Shown: piece after piece, positions 7,310 through 9,488 of the stretch
How the letters are laid out: every line of letters begins with the position of its first letter
Position numbering within the stretch: the first letter of the stretch is position 1
The notes under the pieces: model-generated
Database searches by the model: none
Told to the model about the DNA's origin: nothing
What the model saw: only the letters and a program-made list of their open reading frames with translations
Translations under genes and position numbers: made by a program
Origin: an uncultured Collinsella sp.
GTDB taxonomy: Bacteria; Actinomycetota; Coriobacteriia; Coriobacteriales; Coriobacteriaceae
NCBI GenBank assembly: GCA_900553475.1
Contig: USEF01000050.1
Coordinates: 1-9,488 of the forward strand
DNA length: 9,488 nucleotides
Direction: 5' to 3'

Positions 7310-8098
7310 TTACCGCTTGATCCACGAGGTCTCGGGGCGGCAGATGAGTCGTGCGTTGTTGTAGGCCATATCGAGCGTGAGACAGGTGCGCGCAGCGTAG
7401 AAGCCGTCCTCGCGCTGGATGGTCAGCGCCAGCTCGGGCTTGTCGCCGGTCAGGCACAGCGGCAGCAGCAGCTGGATTCGGCCTCCATAGAACTGCGGCA
7501 CGGCGAGCGTGTAGTTGGCGGCGGCGCGACGGGCGGCCTCGACGACGGCGCCCTCAAAGGCACGGCGCAGCAGCAGCGAGTTGCCCTCCCCCATCAGGCT
7601 GGCGGGGATGCGCGTGAGGTTTTCCTCGTCGCCCAGAATGTGGTCGATGTTGGAGCGGATCGGCAAGCGGTAGTCAAAGACCAGCTCGGAGGGGTCCTCG
7701 GCAAAGCGCACGCGGCACGGCAGGTACTCAAACGAGACCAGCATGGGGTCGCTCTCCTTAAAGAAGCCCTTCAAAAACCAATGCTGGCGCGCGTCGGGCT
7801 TGGAATTGGGCTCAAACAAGCCGTAGATGGTCTCGTAGCGGCGCGTGTACAGGCCGGTGTTGAACAGGCAACGGTCGTCGTCGAACACCAGCGGCAGGTT
7901 GGACGGCGCGGTCTGGTCTACGTCGCGCTCGGTCAGAAACACCGCGCGGCTAAACGAGAACGACAGGTAGTTTTTGAGGATACGGTTGTTGGGACCCCAG
8001 TCCTAGGGATCGGCGAGGTCTACCAGGCGGTCGTAACAGGGCTCGGGGCAAAACGCAAAGTCGTAGATATTACTGCACAGGGTGCTGGGGATCTCCAT
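7310..8098 (-). pseudogene. DUF3825-like protein gene interrupted by an in-frame amber codon
   Basis: Read from the ATG at 8098, the frame gives 262 codons resembling DUF3825, a domain of unknown function sometimes linked to OST-HTH RNA-binding domains. The N-terminal part has YDFAF (12-16), RLVDLADP (24-31) and DWGPNN (33-38). The core has CLFNTGLYTRRYETIYGLFEPN, WFLKGFFKESD and the DPSEL..DYRL..NIDHI pattern. Codon 32 is TAG (8003-8005), in a spot where relatives typically read P-E-D-W, so GAG to TAG by one base is the simplest explanation. The rest of the frame is open to TAA at 7310. The longest uninterrupted part starts with a GTG at 7942 that has no convincing ribosome site. The ATG at 8098 is the only plausible start after the in-frame stop at 8144; its Shine-Dalgarno site is weak. 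A possible -10 (TATAGA, 8143-8148) lacks a matching -35. The family call is from memory of the pattern. Confidence 0.65.
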
Positions 8099-8203
8099 GT
8101 GGTGTCCAATCCAATTGATAACCTTCGTGCGGATGCTTTGATTCTATACGTATGACACGTCGCCGATACGCGCAACGCGATTGCATCGAGGTTTTTTGGC
8201 GAG

Positions 8204-8392
8204 TCAGGCCATCGCCGGCGCGATGAGGCCGGCCGCGCCGGCAAAGCACCCGCCCAGCAAAACGCATAGGCAGACCAAAGCAGTAAACAGGATGTAGTGT
8301 CGGCTGGTGTGGAACGCGGCAGCAAGCATGACCGCTCCGACCTTCGCAAGAGCCAATGGAAACTGCGCCAATAAATTGCCTGGCAGCAGTAG
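8204..8392 (-). pseudogene. Hydrophobic ORF remnant, two putative membrane segments
   Basis: A minus-strand frame opening after a TAA (about 8393-8395) and ending at TGA 8204-8206 encodes about 62 strongly hydrophobic residues. It contains LLAQFPLALAKVGAVMLAAAF, the polar HTSRHY, then ILFTALVCLCVLLGGCFAGAAGLIAPAMA. This looks like two transmembrane helices of a transporter-like or small membrane protein. The only ATG (8329) would leave 41 residues and the second helix; TTG 8371 would give 55. No Shine-Dalgarno site is convincing. I do not recognise the family. It is either a tiny membrane protein or, more likely, the 3' end of a decayed gene, and it fills the space between the DUF3825-like and MNT genes. 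Confidence 0.3.
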
Positions 8393-8467
8393 TTATTGGT
8401 GTAGCGAGATCAAAATATGCGAGCTTCGCAATCAAAAAGAATGACCTCGATGAGTTCCTCATCCCAT

Positions 8468-8767
8468 TTACGCCGCTTCATAGAGACGCACCTCATCCTT
8501 TTCAATGCTCTTGCGGAATGCAGGACGCATATGCTCGGGAGGGTTGGTGACAATCTCAACATCTCGCACAAGCTCTTCTTCGAGCTCAAGGGAGAGTTCG
8601 AATAGCGTGCCGAACGTCATTGTTTCACCGCAGACTAGACGCAAATCAATATCGCTATCTGGCGTTTGCTCGCCACGGGCGAAGGAGCCAGATAGGTATG
8701 CCTCGCGGACGTCGTAACGAGACAGCGCACGAGAAACAGCAGCGGATATGTCGACAAGAGTAATCAA
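8468..8767 (-). CDS. MNT-type minimal nucleotidyltransferase (antitoxin-like)
   Basis: About 99 residues with the polymerase-beta superfamily nucleotidyltransferase signature GSFARGEQTPDSDIDL (27-42): the GS motif, then the metal-binding DxD pair at 39 and 41. A later acidic position in VRDVEIV (67-73) and the C-terminal IEKDEVRLYE match small MNT proteins of the MntA type. MntA proteins neutralise HEPN (HepT) RNase toxins by adenylylating them. The usual length is about 95-140 residues, so the protein seems complete. The start is uncertain: a stop lies two codons upstream and the only start-like codon is TTG at 8767, with no Shine-Dalgarno site. No HEPN gene is visible on either side. The G+C is lower than in the operon to the left, suggesting transfer. 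An orphan antitoxin or an unpaired MNT enzyme are the two readings. Confidence 0.8.
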   Translation of the reverse strand: MITLVDISAAVSRALSRYDVREAYLSGSFARGEQTPDSDIDLRLVCGETMTFGTLFELSLELEEELVRDVEIVTNPPEHMRPAFRKSIEKDEVRLYEAA

Positions 8768-8770
8768 GTC

Positions 8771-9053
8771 TTAATTTTACTTACCGATTGAATGGAAGGC
8801 AATCGCCATCCGCCCGTTCCGCAGGCCGGTGATTAGAGAGGGGCTGTATCCGGCAGCATGCGGCAAAATCTGAAGATGCCATACGTAAGGGAGATTGGCA
8901 AAGTCTCTAACCGCGGTTTTATTGACAAAAATCGGGTTGTGCTCAGGGATTGCTTATTTTTCCTCGCGCTTCCGAAATATAGGCATTTTGGCAGCGATCT
9001 GAGGTGCCTTTGAGCGCCATGCTGATGTCGCCGAGCCAAGAGCAATTGGTTAA
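8771..9053. other. Gene-free stretch
   Basis: No frame on either strand has recognisable domain content, a good ribosome site or a start. The 75-codon minus frame at 8833-9060 starts with TTG, lacks a Shine-Dalgarno site and has no motif. TTGACA at 8932-8937 on the plus strand has no acceptable -10 at normal spacing. I see only small inverted repeats here. Confidence 0.6.
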
Positions 9054-9082
9054 CGGACAAGCCGGGGCACGCGTTCTAGTAT
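9054..9082 (+). promoter_or_regulatory. Putative promoter of a short RNA
   Basis: CGGACA (9054-9059, matching the GACA of the -35 consensus) and TAGTAT (9077-9082) are 17 bases apart. The expected transcription start is near 9089, about 80 bases before a terminator, and no ORF starts in between. Confidence 0.4.
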
Positions 9083-9088
9083 TTCAAT

Positions 9089-9172
9089 AGCCAATGCCGA
9101 GGGGACACGTTAAGATGTTGTCAGTAAACCCGCCTGGCCTCTGCTTAGCATGCACACTGGCGGGTCTTTTTT
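9089..9172 (+). ncRNA. Putative structured non-coding RNA ahead of an Abi_2-like gene
   Basis: A roughly 84-base interval between a plausible promoter and a terminator, with no coding frame. It can form a small hairpin GACA/TGTC (9104-9107 with 9119-9122), then a terminal stem ACCCGCC/GGCGGGT enclosing a 24-base segment with a minor TGC/GCA hairpin (9142-9150), then six T. It ends 17 bases before the expected Abi start. Some abortive-infection loci carry a small RNA next to the protein gene, so a functional pair is possible; this is inference from position and structure only. Confidence 0.4.
9128..9172 (+). terminator. Intrinsic terminator
   Basis: A 7-bp GC-rich stem (ACCCGCC at 9128-9134, GGCGGGT at 9159-9165), then C and six T (9167-9172). 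The 24-base loop is long for a simple terminator and may itself be folded. Confidence 0.65.
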
Positions 9173-9189
9173 AAGTCCTTGGAGCCGAG

Positions 9190-9303
9190 ACGAAGTACGA
9201 GAAGCCATTCCTCACCTACGACGAACAGGCGGACCTGCTGATCTCGCGCGGCCTCATGGCAGACCGAGAAGAACCCGTCGGCAAACTCGAGCACGTGGGA
9301 TAA
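9190..9303 (+). pseudogene. Abi_2-like abortive infection protein, N-terminal remnant
   Basis: The frame reads TKYEKPFLTYDEQADLLISR, then GLMADREEPVGKLEHVG and two stops. This matches the N-terminus of Abi_2 (AbiD/AbiF-type) abortive infection proteins, which continue into a YYRLSGYW-like motif. GGAG (9181-9184) stands 5 bases before codon ACG (9190-9192), exactly where an ATG is expected, so the start seems lost. At the expected Tyr-Tyr pair the codons are TAA and TAG (9301-9306), each one base from TAC, followed by the Arg codon CGG. After that the sequence is aminotransferase in another frame. About 38 of the usual roughly 300 residues remain. The family call is firm on pattern, the lesion history is inference. 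Confidence 0.6.
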
Positions 9304-9308
9304 TAGCG

Positions 9309-9488
9309 GGCACGCTCGGAGTCAGCGCCAAGGTGGCCGAGTTCTGCAAAAAGCGCGACCTGGTGCTCATCGTGGACGAGGTACAGACCGGCGTAGGCCG
9401 CACCGGCAAGTTCCTGGCGTGCGAGCATTTTGATCTGCACCCCGACATCGTCACGCTGGCGAAGGGGCTCGGCGGCGGTCTGCCCATC
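9309..9488 (+). pseudogene. argD: Acetylornithine aminotransferase-type fragment, 5'-truncated and cut by the window end
   Basis: Class III PLP aminotransferase of the acetylornithine type, which uses glutamate as amino donor in arginine synthesis. The 60 codons visible begin at GTLGVSAKVAEFC, include the cofactor-contacting IVDEVQTGVGRTGKF, then CEHFDLHPDIVT and the PLP-lysine motif LAKGLGGGLPI at the edge. The N-terminal half of the enzyme, including substrate and PLP phosphate-binding motifs, is absent: upstream bases belong to the Abi_2-like remnant. No start codon or ribosome site precedes it, so it cannot be expressed as a normal enzyme from here. The frame is open to position 9488. It may be a real truncated copy or the result of misjoined sequence. 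ArgD is the best match but other class III members such as GabT cannot be fully excluded. Confidence 0.75.

Noticed and set aside
8164..8196. Inverted repeats followed by six T (GTTTTTTGG) on the plus strand, considered a terminator
   Set aside because: The stems are only 4 bp with a bulge and no plus-strand gene ends there.
8070..8462. 130-codon minus frame just downstream of the MNT gene, considered as a HEPN toxin
   Set aside because: No HEPN Rx4-6H motif and no helical pattern; its composition is arbitrary and it overlaps the DUF3825-like start region in another frame.
8932..8960. TTGACA on the plus strand as a promoter
   Set aside because: The expected -10 window reads AGGGAT or GGGATT, a poor match, and nothing obvious lies downstream at normal distance.
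1..9488. CRISPR array or insertion sequence
   Set aside because: No regularly spaced direct repeats, and no transposase motif or terminal inverted repeats were seen.

Overview
The window is high in G+C, and its proteins, tRNA genes and gene order look like a coriobacterial actinobacterium. Collinsella is my best guess, from protein style and operon layout only; no search was possible.

Positions 1-6752 are one tightly packed minus-strand operon of core genes. In transcription order these are an ABC-F ATPase, an anomalous der-like ORF, plsY (acyl-phosphate glycerol-3-phosphate acyltransferase), gpsA (glycerol-3-phosphate dehydrogenase), rpe (ribulose-phosphate epimerase), and a class V cysteine desulfurase cut by the window edge just after its catalytic Cys. 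GpsA makes the glycerol-3-phosphate that PlsY acylates, so the middle of the operon is the entry to phospholipid synthesis. The ABC-F and Der products act on ribosomes. The der-like ORF is the main oddity. It begins as a small membrane protein with its own GTG start and Shine-Dalgarno site, then switches in frame into the middle of Der, so the first P-loop and the G1-G3 motifs of Der are missing.

Positions 6784-7224 hold two minus-strand tRNA genes, tRNA-Ala(GGC) and tRNA-Val(CAC). Each has a strong intrinsic terminator and a promoter candidate.

Positions 7310-9488 are different: gene-poor, partly lower in G+C, and made of broken accessory genes. They contain a DUF3825-like gene with an internal amber codon, a hydrophobic ORF remnant, an orphan MNT-type nucleotidyltransferase (antitoxin-like) without a visible HEPN partner, a putative promoter-RNA-terminator unit placed just ahead of an Abi_2-like (abortive infection) remnant, and a 5'-truncated ArgD-type aminotransferase running off the right edge. 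This looks like a decaying defence or toxin-antitoxin patch beside tRNA genes. Several lesions could also be assembly errors, and reads across the junctions near 4472-4492 and 9303-9309 would settle that.
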